Of a DNA stretch of 35,154 nt, positions 1-6,262 are shown in pieces. Each line of letters opens with the position of its first letter. Position 1 is the first letter of the stretch. Under the pieces are notes generated by a model. The model did not search any database. It saw only the letters and a list, made by a program, of their open reading frames with translations, and was not told the DNA's origin. The DNA comes from Clostridia bacterium. Its GTDB lineage: Bacteria > Bacillota > Clostridia > Oscillospirales > CAG-272. Where the stretch lies: assembly GCA_017462795.1 (NCBI GenBank), contig JAFTQL010000053.1, forward strand, positions 1 through 35,154, read 5' to 3'. Position numbers and translations under genes: made by a program.

Positions 1-105
1 CAAAAGAGCGCCCCAACCACCGTAGAGGACGGAGCCACATTTTCCTTTTTGAGCCTCTCCGATAAAATATTTTTGAGTTGTGGCGGAAAAAATGCGTGAA
101 TTTGA

Positions 106-134
106 TTGACTTATTGAAATTTATGTGATATAAT
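106..134 (+). promoter_or_regulatory. Sigma-A promoter of the SCIFF operon
   Basis: TTGACT at 106-111 and TATAAT at 129-134 are separated by 17 bp, with an extended -10 TG at 126-127. It lies 33 bp upstream of the SCIFF start codon, and nothing else in the upstream 100 bases looks like a promoter. Confidence 0.8.
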
Positions 135-167
135 AAGGAAAACATATCTTTTTCGGAGGGAATAATC

Positions 168-320
168 ATGAAGCATATTAAGACTTTGGATACAAAGAAT
201 CTTTGCGAAAGCGCTAAGAACGGCGGTTGCGGCGAGTGCCAGACCTCCTGCCAGTCCGCTTGCAAGACAAGCTGCGGTATCGCTAACCAGCAGTGCGAGA
301 GCGTTAAGGAAAGCAAGTGA
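168..320 (+). CDS. scfA: SCIFF six-cysteine ranthipeptide precursor
   Basis: This 50-residue peptide is too short for usual ORF calling. It starts MKHIKTLDTKNLC and has the SCIFF cysteine spacing C-x2-C-x3-C-x3-C-x3-C-x6-C at Cys21, 24, 28, 32, 36 and 43, including the CGECQTSCQSACKTSC core. SCIFF is a ribosomally made peptide nearly universal in Clostridia, in which a radical-SAM enzyme installs a thioether crosslink. Its function is unknown. A strong GGAGG at 155-159 precedes the ATG, and the maturase gene follows 76 bp later behind a hairpin. Oddities are a seventh cysteine (Cys13) in the leader and Gly37 after the CKTSC motif, where I recall Thr in characterised members. The family assignment is secure from sequence and context. 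Confidence 0.95.
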   Translation: MKHIKTLDTKNLCESAKNGGCGECQTSCQSACKTSCGIANQQCESVKESK

Positions 321-347
321 TCCAATTGGCTGTTGATACACAGCTGT

Positions 348-373
348 AATGCCGCCTTATTGGCGGCATTTTT
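348..373 (+). terminator. Attenuating hairpin between SCIFF peptide and maturase
   Basis: AATGCCGCC (348-356) pairs perfectly with GGCGGCATT (362-370) around a 5-nt loop, and the run continues in T residues to 373. It lies in the 76-bp gap between scfA and scfB. It probably ends most transcripts after the abundant precursor and lets a fraction through to the maturase. Confidence 0.8.
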
Positions 374-396
374 AATGAAATATAAGGAGACATAAA

Positions 397-1779
397 ATGA
401 TACATTGCTACAAGCTGGGCGGACTTAATATAGTTCTTGACATATGCTCGGGCTCGGTTCACGTTGTGGACGAGGTGGCTTATGATATAATCGGGATGTA
501 TGAGAGCGGAAGCCGTGAGGAGATCTGCGACCGCATACTTACAAAATACGCCGGACGCGAGGATGTTACAAAGGCGGAGATACTTGAGTGCTGTGACCAG
601 ATAGAGGAGCTGAAGGCGGCGGGCAAGCTGTTTACCCCCGACACCTTTGAGCCCATGGCGGGCGACCTCAAAAGGAAGACCTCGGGAGTGGTAAAGGCGC
701 TTTGCCTGCACGTGGCGCATATCTGCAATCTCAATTGCTCATATTGCTTCGCGAGTCAGGGAAAATACCATGGCGACAGGGCGGTGATGAGCCTTGAGGT
801 GGGTAAGAGAGCTCTGGATTTTCTTATTGAAAACTCCACGGGGCGCAGAAATCTTGAGGTGGACTTCTTCGGCGGAGAGCCGCTTATGAACTTTGACATG
901 ATCAGGGAGCTGGTGGCATATGCCAGAGAGCGGGAGAAGGAATGCGGCAAGAACTTTCGCTTTACCCTTACCACAAACGGTGTCCTTATCGACGATGACG
1001 TTATAGAATTTGCCAACAAGGAAATGAGCAACGTGGTGCTCAGTCTTGACGGACGAAAGGAAGTCCACGACAGATACCGCGTTGACTATGCGGGGCAGGG
1101 AAGCTGGGAGAAGATAGTTCCTAAGTTCCAAAGGCTTGTAAAGGCGAGAGAGGGCAGAAATTACTATATGCGCGGCACGTTTACCCACGCAAATCCCGAT
1201 TTTCTCAACGACATCCGGCAGATGCTGGATCTCGGCTTCAAGGAGCTGAGCATGGAGCCCGTTGTGTGCGCGCCCGACGATCCCTCGGCTCTCACCGACG
1301 AGGATCTGCCCATAGTGCTGGAGCAATACGAAAAGCTTGCGGAGCTTATGCTGAAGAAGCACCGCGAGGGCGACCCCTTTACCTTCTACCACTACATGAT
1401 AGACCTCAAGGGCGGACCTTGTATCTACAAGCGTATATCGGGCTGCGGATCGGGAACGGAATACATGGCTGTTACCCCCTGGGGCGATCTTTATCCCTGC
1501 CATCAGTTTGTGGGTGAGGAGAAATTCAAGCTGGGTAACATATGGGACGGCGTGACCAATACCGAGGCGCAGGATGAGTTCGCGTCCTGCAATGTCTACT
1601 CCCGCCCCGAGTGCCGCGACTGCTGGGCAAAGCTTTATTGCTCGGGTGGATGCGCCGCCAACGCTTACCACTCCACAGGCTCTGTGAAGGGCGTTTACAA
1701 ATACGGCTGTGAGCTTTTCCGCAAGCGTATGGAATGCGCCATTATGCTTGAGGCGGCAAAGACGATGGACGTTGAATAA
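397..1779 (+). CDS. scfB: SCIFF radical-SAM thioether maturase
   Basis: This is a 460-residue SPASM-type radical-SAM enzyme of the SCIFF maturase (CteB) family, which crosslinks cysteines of the peptide encoded just upstream. Residues 1-90 form the N-terminal region expected to contain the peptide-binding (RRE) domain. The [4Fe-4S]/SAM motif is CNLNCSYC with Cys110, 114 and 117. The conserved DFFGGEPL segment follows. The C-terminal SPASM domain starts near GCGSGTEYMAVTP, has PCHQF, and ends with CRDCWAKLYCSGGCAAN and YGCELF, enough Cys for two auxiliary clusters. The start at 397 is preceded by AAGGAGA. It acts in the cytoplasm under anaerobic conditions. Its stop codon overlaps the next start (TAATG). 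Confidence 0.95.
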   Translation: MIHCYKLGGLNIVLDICSGSVHVVDEVAYDIIGMYESGSREEICDRILTKYAGREDVTKAEILECCDQIEELKAAGKLFTPDTFEPMAGDLKRKTSGVVKALCLHVAHICNLNCSYCFASQGKYHGDRAVMSLEVGKRALDFLIENSTGRRNLEVDFFGGEPLMNFDMIRELVAYAREREKECGKNFRFTLTTNGVLIDDDVIEFANKEMSNVVLSLDGRKEVHDRYRVDYAGQGSWEKIVPKFQRLVKAREGRNYYMRGTFTHANPDFLNDIRQMLDLGFKELSMEPVVCAPDDPSALTDEDLPIVLEQYEKLAELMLKKHREGDPFTFYHYMIDLKGGPCIYKRISGCGSGTEYMAVTPWGDLYPCHQFVGEEKFKLGNIWDGVTNTEAQDEFASCNVYSRPECRDCWAKLYCSGGCAANAYHSTGSVKGVYKYGCELFRKRMECAIMLEAAKTMDVE

Positions 1780-3119
1780 TGCGGACACCCATTTGCGATT
1801 TTGTAAGGAGCTATGCCGATAGTCGCTCTGTGCGTCTGCACATGCCCGGGCATAAGGGAAAGTCATTTCTCGGCTTTGAGTCGCTGGATATAACCGAGAT
1901 AGAAGGCGCGGACGTGCTTTACAGCGCCCACGGTATGATCGCTGAAAGTCAGGGCAATGCCGCCTCCCTTTTCGGAACGGGAAAGACGCTGTACTCTACC
2001 GAGGGCTCGTCGCTGTGTATCAGGGCGATGGTGTATCTGTGTGTTCTCTCGGCAAAAAAAATGGGCAGACGCCCCCTTATCGCCGCGGGGCGCAACGCTC
2101 ACAAGGCGTTTATGAGCGCGGCGGCGCTGTCGGATGTGGAAATCGACTGGCTGTATCCCGAGAGTCAGGAGGGTGTGATCTCCTGCGAGATAACGCCCCA
2201 AAGGCTTGAGAGCTATCTGTCAGAGACGGCGGAGCTTCCCGCGGCGGTCTATATCACCTCTCCCGATTACCTCGGCAATATTGCGGACATTAAGGGCTTA
2301 TCGCGTGTCTGCCGAAAACACGGCGTGCTTCTTCTGGTTGACAACGCTCACGGAGCGTATCTGAGATTTCTTCCGCATTCTTTCCACCCCATCGACCTCG
2401 GGGCGGACATGTGCTGTGACTCAGCGCACAAGACTCTGCCCGTGCTGACAGGGGGAGCGTATCTGCATATTTCCGCGGATGCGGACGCCATTTTTGCCGA
2501 CAATGCCCAGCGGGCAATGGCGCTTTTTGCCTCAACAAGCCCGTCATATCTCATTTTGCAGTCTCTGGACGCGGCAAACGCTTATATGGCGGACGGATAC
2601 AGAGAGAGGCTGGCGGCGTTTGCCGAGCGGGCTGTCTCTGTGCGTGAGCGGCTCTGCCTTGGGGGATATTCCCTTGCGGGAGATGAGGTGCTGAAGCTTA
2701 CCGTCAAGACAAAGAAATACGGCTACAGAGGCTATGAGCTTGAGAGGCTTCTTGAAAAGCGGGGATTTGTCTGCGAGTTCGCCGACGCGGATCACCTTGT
2801 TATGATGCTAACGCCCGAAACTGATGAGGATGGGCTGTCGGAGCTTGAGCGCGCTCTTATGAGCATAGAAAAAAAGCCCGCCATAACGGAGCAAATGCCC
2901 CCCGTCACCGTGCCTGAGCGTGTCATGTCGGTAAGAGAGGCGACCTTTGCGCCCTCCGAGGAGCTTGACGTGGCGGAATGCGAGGGAAGGGTACTTGCCG
3001 CGGCAAGCGTGTCCTGTCCCCCTGCTATTCCCATAGCGGTGTGCGGCGAGCGTATAGACAGACAGGTAATGGAGAGCTTTCTGTATTACGGGATCACACG
3101 TTGCCGTGTGGTAAAATAG
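1779..3119 (+). CDS. Orn/Lys/Arg decarboxylase-like PLP enzyme (fold type I)
   Basis: This 446-residue protein belongs to the group-III amino acid decarboxylase family (SpeA/YaaO-like). Visible landmarks are the N-terminal HMPGHKGK motif (21-28), STEGSS near 73-78 for the cofactor phosphate, Asp188 and His191 in VDNAHGAY, and the PLP-binding Lys218 in SAHKTLPVLTGG. A C-terminal domain of about 120 residues follows. Lacking the wing domain of the large inducible enzymes, it resembles the short arginine/lysine decarboxylase-like form, and the substrate cannot be read from sequence. The ATG overlaps the scfB stop by one base, so translation is probably coupled to the SCIFF maturase. Related genes usually neighbour tmk/holB, so this context is unusual. 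Confidence 0.9.
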   Translation: MRTPICDFVRSYADSRSVRLHMPGHKGKSFLGFESLDITEIEGADVLYSAHGMIAESQGNAASLFGTGKTLYSTEGSSLCIRAMVYLCVLSAKKMGRRPLIAAGRNAHKAFMSAAALSDVEIDWLYPESQEGVISCEITPQRLESYLSETAELPAAVYITSPDYLGNIADIKGLSRVCRKHGVLLLVDNAHGAYLRFLPHSFHPIDLGADMCCDSAHKTLPVLTGGAYLHISADADAIFADNAQRAMALFASTSPSYLILQSLDAANAYMADGYRERLAAFAERAVSVRERLCLGGYSLAGDEVLKLTVKTKKYGYRGYELERLLEKRGFVCEFADADHLVMMLTPETDEDGLSELERALMSIEKKPAITEQMPPVTVPERVMSVREATFAPSEELDVAECEGRVLAAASVSCPPAIPIAVCGERIDRQVMESFLYYGITRCRVVK

Positions 3120-3180
3120 CGGATGACGGTGATAATATAATAAATATGAAGACAATCTGTTTTTGTGTTCAGATCTTATC

Positions 3181-3211
3181 GCACTCGGTTGCGTAAACCG
3201 AGTGCTTTTTT
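3181..3211 (+). terminator. Rho-independent terminator of the SCIFF operon
   Basis: GCACTCGGTT (3181-3190) pairs perfectly with AACCGAGTGC (3196-3205), loop GCGTA, followed by a run of six T. Confidence 0.9.
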
Positions 3212-3233
3212 ATTGCCCTGCGATAAATATATA

Positions 3234-3262
3234 TTGACAACGACCCGCCGATGGTGTATAAT
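3234..3262 (+). promoter_or_regulatory. Sigma-A promoter for the DUF2975/HTH/glycerate kinase operon
   Basis: TTGACA 3234-3239, 17-bp spacer, TATAAT 3257-3262. The roughly 90-nt leader contains an imperfect inverted repeat (GCTATTTCTA near 3274 and TAGAATAGC at 3332-3340). Confidence 0.85.
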
Positions 3263-3362
3263 AACTGTGTAATGCTATTTCTATATAGGATCTGGTAATC
3301 GGCAAATCATAATTTACCCCTCCATTATCCGTAGAATAGCAAAAATGATCGGAGGCTTGAAT

Positions 3363-3827
3363 ATGACCAAAAAATCTCTTTGTTATCTTGTCAGAATATC
3401 CATAATAGCCGTCGCGCTGTGCGGACTATTTATCTGCCTGTGCGCGTATCCCTTCGGTGTCGCGCTGAACGGGCTTGATGCCACGGAGCCTGAGATGTGG
3501 ATACAGATGGTGTTCTATTGGATATCCGCCCTTCCTTGCTTTGCCATCCTCGGCATCGGCTGGCGGATGTCGTCCTCGCTCAAGGGGGAGTTTTTCACAC
3601 ACAAAAACGCCCGTATGCTTGAAAGAGCGGGATATCTGCTTTTCTGTGACGCTGTCTTCTACCTTGCGGGCAACGTGGGCTTTATGATAATAGGACAGAA
3701 TATCTTTGCCATATTTTCTTTTATGATGGTGGCGTTTGCTCTTGTGGTGTCTCTCGCGTTTTTCGCCGCGGGACATTACGTGGCAAGGGCGGCAAGTCTG
3801 AGAGAGGAGAATGAGAGCTATATATGA
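3363..3827 (+). CDS. DUF2975 family membrane protein
   Basis: A 154-residue protein with four predicted membrane segments (about 7-30, 48-67, 88-111 and 115-140) and the DUF2975-type stretch GEFFTHKNARMLERAGY between segments two and three. Members resemble B. subtilis YoaS and have no proven biochemical role. They typically pair with a small YozG-like Cro/CI regulator, as here. I chose the start at 3363 over an upstream in-frame ATG at 3345 because GGAGG at 3351-3355 sits 7 bases before 3363. The stop overlaps the next start as ATGA. Function is unknown. Confidence 0.85.
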   Translation: MTKKSLCYLVRISIIAVALCGLFICLCAYPFGVALNGLDATEPEMWIQMVFYWISALPCFAILGIGWRMSSSLKGEFFTHKNARMLERAGYLLFCDAVFYLAGNVGFMIIGQNIFAIFSFMMVAFALVVSLAFFAAGHYVARAASLREENESYI

Positions 3828-4036
3828 TAATTGTAAATATCGATGTTATGCTTGCCAAAAGAAAAATGAGCGTCACCGAGCTTACCGAAAGAGTGGGCAT
3901 AACCATGGCTAACGTGTCGCTTCTGAAAAACGGTAAGGTCAAGGGAATAAAATTCTCCACGCTGGAGAAGATATGCGAGGCACTTGACTGTCAGCCCGGA
4001 GATATTCTGGAATACAGGGCGGATGAGGAAAAATGA
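3824..4036 (+). CDS. YozG-like Cro/CI-type HTH regulator
   Basis: A 70-residue protein made almost entirely of one helix-turn-helix domain. It starts with a hydrophobic strand, then LAKRKMSVTELTERVGIT (first helices), NVSLLKNGKVKGIKFSTLEKIC (recognition helix and following helix), and the closing ALDCQPGDILEY typical of the YozG/HTH_26 group. It overlaps the DUF2975 gene by 4 nt at its start and glycerate kinase by 4 nt at its end, so the three are translated as a unit. It probably regulates this operon or works with the membrane partner. Targets are not visible. Confidence 0.85.
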   Translation: MIIVNIDVMLAKRKMSVTELTERVGITMANVSLLKNGKVKGIKFSTLEKICEALDCQPGDILEYRADEEK

Positions 4037-5172
4037 AGGTAGTTGTAGCCATAGATTCATTTAAAGGCTCGCTGTCGTCCGAGGAGGCGGCGCGAAGCAT
4101 TTCCGAGGGGATACGCGCGGCAAGAGGCGACGCGGAGATAAGCGTATGTCCTCTTGCCGACGGCGGCGAGGGAACAGTAGCCGCCCTTGCCTCCGCTCTC
4201 GGCGCGGAATATACTGAGGTAACAGTCAGCGATCCCATTCGCCGTCCCGTGAGATGCGAGTATGCCGTATCGGAGAAGGGCGGAGAGATGACCGCCATAA
4301 TGGAGATGAGTGCCGCCGCGGGTATAACACTTGTTTCCGGATCCGAAAAAGATCCCCGCGTGACCACCACCTATGGCGTGGGAGAGATGATAGCCGATGC
4401 GCTGTCGCGGGGATGCCGCAGATTTGTGGTTGGTATCGGCGGAAGCGCCACCAACGATGGCGGCATAGGTATGCTGGCTGCTCTGGGATATAAGTTTTAC
4501 GACAAAGAAGGAACGCTCATACCGCCTTACGGAGCGCAAGCGGCGGGCAGAGTCAGCAGAATAGACGCGTCCGGCGTGAGAAAAGAGTTGTCAGAGAGCC
4601 GATTCTTAGTGGCGTGCGACGTAAAAAATCCCTTGTGCGGAAGCAATGGTTGCAGCGCGGTGTTCTCCCCACAGAAGGGCGCGACAGCGGAGTGCGCCAA
4701 GGAGATGGATGCTGAGCTTAGCACTTATGCCGGGGTGGTGCGTCTGTTCAACCCTTCGGCAGACATGAACGCCCCCGGAGCGGGAGCGGCGGGCGGACTG
4801 GGCTTTGCCTTTCTCGCCTTTCTCGACGCTTCTCTTGTGCCCGGAGCGGAGCTTGTTATCCGGGAATGCGGACTTGAGGATATGATCCGCGAGGCGGATG
4901 TTGTTGTCACGGGAGAGGGCAGGATGGATCTCCAGTCAGCAATGGGAAAAGCGCCGTCCGCCGTGGCGGCTGTGGCAAAGAAATACGAAAAAAGGGTGAT
5001 AGCCTTTTGCGGAGCGGTGGGCGGCACGGATGATCCGATATGCGCTGACATAGACGCCGTATTTCCCATTCCCACCGCCCCCACGACACTTGAGGCGGCG
5101 ATGGATAAGCCAAACGCCCACCGCAATCTGCGCTTCACAGCGGAGCAGGTGTTCAGAGTGATATCGGATTAA
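4033..5172 (+). CDS. glxK: Glycerate kinase (GarK/GlxK type)
   Basis: A 379-residue protein matching the normal length of the type-II bacterial glycerate kinase family, which phosphorylates D-glycerate with ATP (usually to 2-phosphoglycerate). Characteristic segments are VVAIDSFKGSLSS (4-16), CPLADGGEGT (39-48), GIGGSATNDGG (134-144), AGAAGGLGFA near 255 and VVVTGEGRMD near 296. It acts in the cytosol and feeds glycerate into lower glycolysis. The gene is ATGA-coupled to the HTH gene upstream. No other glycerate or glyoxylate genes are adjacent. No clear terminator with a T-run follows within 100 bases. Confidence 0.95.
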   Translation: MKVVVAIDSFKGSLSSEEAARSISEGIRAARGDAEISVCPLADGGEGTVAALASALGAEYTEVTVSDPIRRPVRCEYAVSEKGGEMTAIMEMSAAAGITLVSGSEKDPRVTTTYGVGEMIADALSRGCRRFVVGIGGSATNDGGIGMLAALGYKFYDKEGTLIPPYGAQAAGRVSRIDASGVRKELSESRFLVACDVKNPLCGSNGCSAVFSPQKGATAECAKEMDAELSTYAGVVRLFNPSADMNAPGAGAAGGLGFAFLAFLDASLVPGAELVIRECGLEDMIREADVVVTGEGRMDLQSAMGKAPSAVAAVAKKYEKRVIAFCGAVGGTDDPICADIDAVFPIPTAPTTLEAAMDKPNAHRNLRFTAEQVFRVISD

Positions 5173-5394
5173 TGGTGTTGTCGGAACGCAGAATTGAATA
5201 CTGTGGGGCGTTGCGCTTAAAACAATGTAACTTCAGAACGATCGTTCCTGACCAACACCACCGGTGCGGATGCGGGTAGCCAAACCGTTCGTACATGGCT
5301 TACCCGCCGCATGGGATCACATACAGACAAATGTCGGGTATCGGAAAAGGTCGATGGAAAGCTTGTGAATAAATAGCAAATTTTCGTAAAGCTA
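5173..5394 (+). other. Non-coding gap with one strong hairpin, function unknown
   Basis: No credible gene is present in these 222 bases. GCGGGTAGCC (5272-5281) pairs with GGCTTACCCGC (5297-5307, one bulged T), and flanking ATGC/GCAT (5270-5273, 5309-5312) offers an alternative outer pairing. There is no T-run, so it is not an ordinary terminator. It may be a 3' stabiliser for glycerate kinase mRNA or part of an unrecognised small RNA. Confidence 0.35.
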
Positions 5395-5423
5395 TTGACT
5401 TCCGTGGCGGAAAAGGGTATAAT
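5395..5423 (+). promoter_or_regulatory. Sigma-A promoter of tRNA-Arg
   Basis: TTGACT 5395-5400, 17-bp spacer, TATAAT 5418-5423. The mature tRNA starts 32 bases after the -10. Confidence 0.9.
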
Positions 5424-5454
5424 TAAACAGTCGGACAAAACCGACATACAATAT

Positions 5455-5531
5455 CTACCCGTGGCACAGCTGGATAGCGCGCGAGACTCCGACTCTCGAG
5501 GTCGCAGGTTCGAATCCTGTCGGGTAGGCCA
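5455..5531 (+). tRNA. tRNA-Arg (anticodon CCG)
   Basis: A 77-nt cloverleaf with CCA encoded. The acceptor stem CTACCCG (5455-5461) pairs with CGGGTAG (5521-5527), discriminator G5528, then CCA 5529-5531. The anticodon stem CGAGA/TCTCG encloses loop CTCCGAC, giving anticodon CCG (codon CGG, arginine). The T arm is GCAGG-TTCGAAT-CCTGT. The D stem GCAC/GCGC has one mismatch, within the usual tolerance. The gene stands alone with its own promoter and terminator. Confidence 0.95.
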
Positions 5532-5563
5532 AAAATTCGACAAGTTTCGACTTGTCGAATTTT
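5532..5563 (+). terminator. Terminator directly after tRNA-Arg
   Basis: ATTCGACAAG (5535-5544) pairs perfectly with CTTGTCGAAT (5551-5560), with flanking A/T pairs extending the stem, loop TTTCGA and a T-run. It begins immediately after the encoded CCA. Confidence 0.85.
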
Positions 5564-5567
5564 TTAT

Positions 5568-5758
5568 CCAAGCCGCAGGCTTGGTATATCATCCGACGCA
5601 AGTCGGTATATTATCAGCCTTTCGGGCTGTATCTCATCACGCGCCAGCGTGCATCATTCCTGCGACTTGATGATATGCTCGCCCGAAAGCGAGATATACT
5701 CGTTTTCGGACGGATGATATGCAATGCTTCGCATTGATGATATACACGGCTTAGCCGT
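5568..5758. repeat. Hairpin array 1: nine units with TATATCATC/GATGATATA linkers
   Basis: Short hairpins with unrelated stems (for example CCAAGCC-GCA-GGCTTGG 5568-5584, CCGAC-GCAA-GTCGG 5593-5606, ACGC-GCCA-GCGT 5639-5650, CAATGC-TTC-GCATTG 5722-5736, ACGGC-TTA-GCCGT 5746-5758) are separated by a conserved linker. The left half has TATATCATC-like linkers at about 5585, 5607, 5629 and 5651. The right half has the reverse complement at about 5669, 5691, 5713 and 5737. The middle unit (about 5659-5668) marks the flip. Left and right linkers can pair in nested order. There is no coding potential. Confidence 0.8.
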
Positions 5759-5773
5759 GATTAAGAACGCAAG

Positions 5774-5814
5774 GGTTCAAGTCCATCGGTTAAAAAGCCA
5801 AAATATCTTTTTTG
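5774..5814 (+). repeat. Array tail, copy 1 (tRNA T-arm-like)
   Basis: The stretch begins GGTTCAAGTCCATCGG and continues into an A-rich and then T-rich end. It is clearly similar to 6041-6077, which follows array 2. GGTTCAAGTCC resembles a tRNA T-arm, but no tRNA body precedes it and the T-stem mismatches. Confidence 0.5.
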
Positions 5815-5828
5815 TCCGCCCTTCACAG

Positions 5829-5864
5829 AAAAACGACAAATTTCGGTAGAAATTTGTCGTTTTT
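5829..5864. terminator. Perfect 16-bp hairpin between arrays 1 and 2
   Basis: AAAAACGACAAATTTC (5829-5844) pairs without mismatch with 5849-5864, loop GGTA. A-rich and T-rich ends make it a plausible terminator in either direction. Confidence 0.65.
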
Positions 5865-5866
5865 CA

Positions 5867-6032
5867 ATGAAGCGCACCTGCGGTGCATGAAAAATGAAGT
5901 CGCAACTTCGTTGCTATGAAGCGAGCCTTCGGCTCATGAAGAAGGTAGTGTGCGCTTCGCTTCATATTTGCGAAGCAAATGCTTCATACGAGCATAGCGA
6001 GTGCTTCATATCGCCGTAAGGCGATGCTTCAT
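5867..6032. repeat. Hairpin array 2: ATGAAG/GCTTCAT linkers
   Basis: The architecture matches array 1 with a different linker word. Left linkers ATGAAG occur at 5867, 5894 (within 5887-5899), 5916 and 5936. Right linkers GCTTCAT occur at 5959, 5981, 6003 and 6026. Hairpins between them are GCACC-TGC-GGTGC (5874-5886), GCAAC-TTC-GTTGC (5902-5914), GAGCC-TTC-GGCTC (5923-5935), ATTTGC-GAA-GCAAAT (5966-5980), an imperfect one at 5988-6002, and ATCGCC-GTAA-GGCGAT (6010-6025). The centre lies near 5942-5958. There are four linkers per side. It is non-coding. Confidence 0.8.
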
Positions 6033-6040
6033 TAGCACAT

Positions 6041-6077
6041 GGTTCAAATCTATTGCTGAAAAGCAAGTAAATTTTTG
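6041..6077 (+). repeat. Array tail, copy 2 (tRNA T-arm-like)
   Basis: It begins GGTTCAAATCTATTGCTG, then AAAAGCAAG and a T-run, aligning with the tail after array 1 with few differences. Confidence 0.5.
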
Positions 6078-6126
6078 TAAAAAACACTGATAATTATAAC
6101 TTAAAGGTGGCTATCTACTGTGAAAG

Positions 6127-6148
6127 TTTTTGTAATTTGTTACAAAAA
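6127..6148. promoter_or_regulatory. Perfect palindrome upstream of the liv promoter
   Basis: TTTTTGTAA (6127-6135) and TTACAAAAA (6140-6148) form a 9-bp inverted repeat with a 4-bp centre, 23 bp upstream of the liv -35. It is a candidate operator. A terminator role for upstream transcripts is the alternative. Confidence 0.4.
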
Positions 6149-6171
6149 GATTAAGTTTGATTGAAAAAACC

Positions 6172-6200
6172 TTGACAAAAGGCTGTGGGTGTGGTATCAT
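6172..6200 (+). promoter_or_regulatory. Promoter of the liv operon
   Basis: TTGACA 6172-6177, 17-bp spacer, TATCAT 6195-6200. The leader carries a palindrome AAGAAA-TTG-TTTCTT (6218-6232). TTCTTGCTGAAAATT (6228-6242) matches the published CodY motif at 11 of 15 positions by my count, with the right half perfect. Confidence 0.8.
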
Positions 6201-6262
6201 TTTTAGTATGTTAAAGTAAGAAATTGTTTCTTGCTGAAAATTTTTATTATGAGGTATTTGAC

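Noticed and set aside
1..105. C-terminal end of an upstream gene (frame ending with a TAG at 23-25)
   Set aside because: Only seven codons are visible before the stop and nothing identifies them, so no feature can be supported.
739..1866. Minus-strand ORF of 375 residues opposite scfB
   Set aside because: Antisense to the SCIFF maturase, with no supporting motifs.
5217..5543. Minus-strand ORF of 108 residues containing DSNLRPRESESR
   Set aside because: This is antisense translation of the tRNA-Arg gene and its flanks, a well-known false protein arising from tRNA loci.
5395..5737. Plus-strand ORFs over the tRNA and array 1
   Set aside because: They translate the tRNA, terminator and hairpin array, with no ribosome binding site and no protein-like pattern.
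5774..5800. A second tRNA gene based on GGTTCAAGTCC
   Set aside because: The T-stem mismatches and no acceptor, D or anticodon arms can be formed upstream.
5568..6032. CRISPR array
   Set aside because: Units are 15-25 bp, the constant word is only 6-9 bp, the variable parts are self-complementary hairpins rather than spacers, linker direction flips at the centre, and no cas genes are present.
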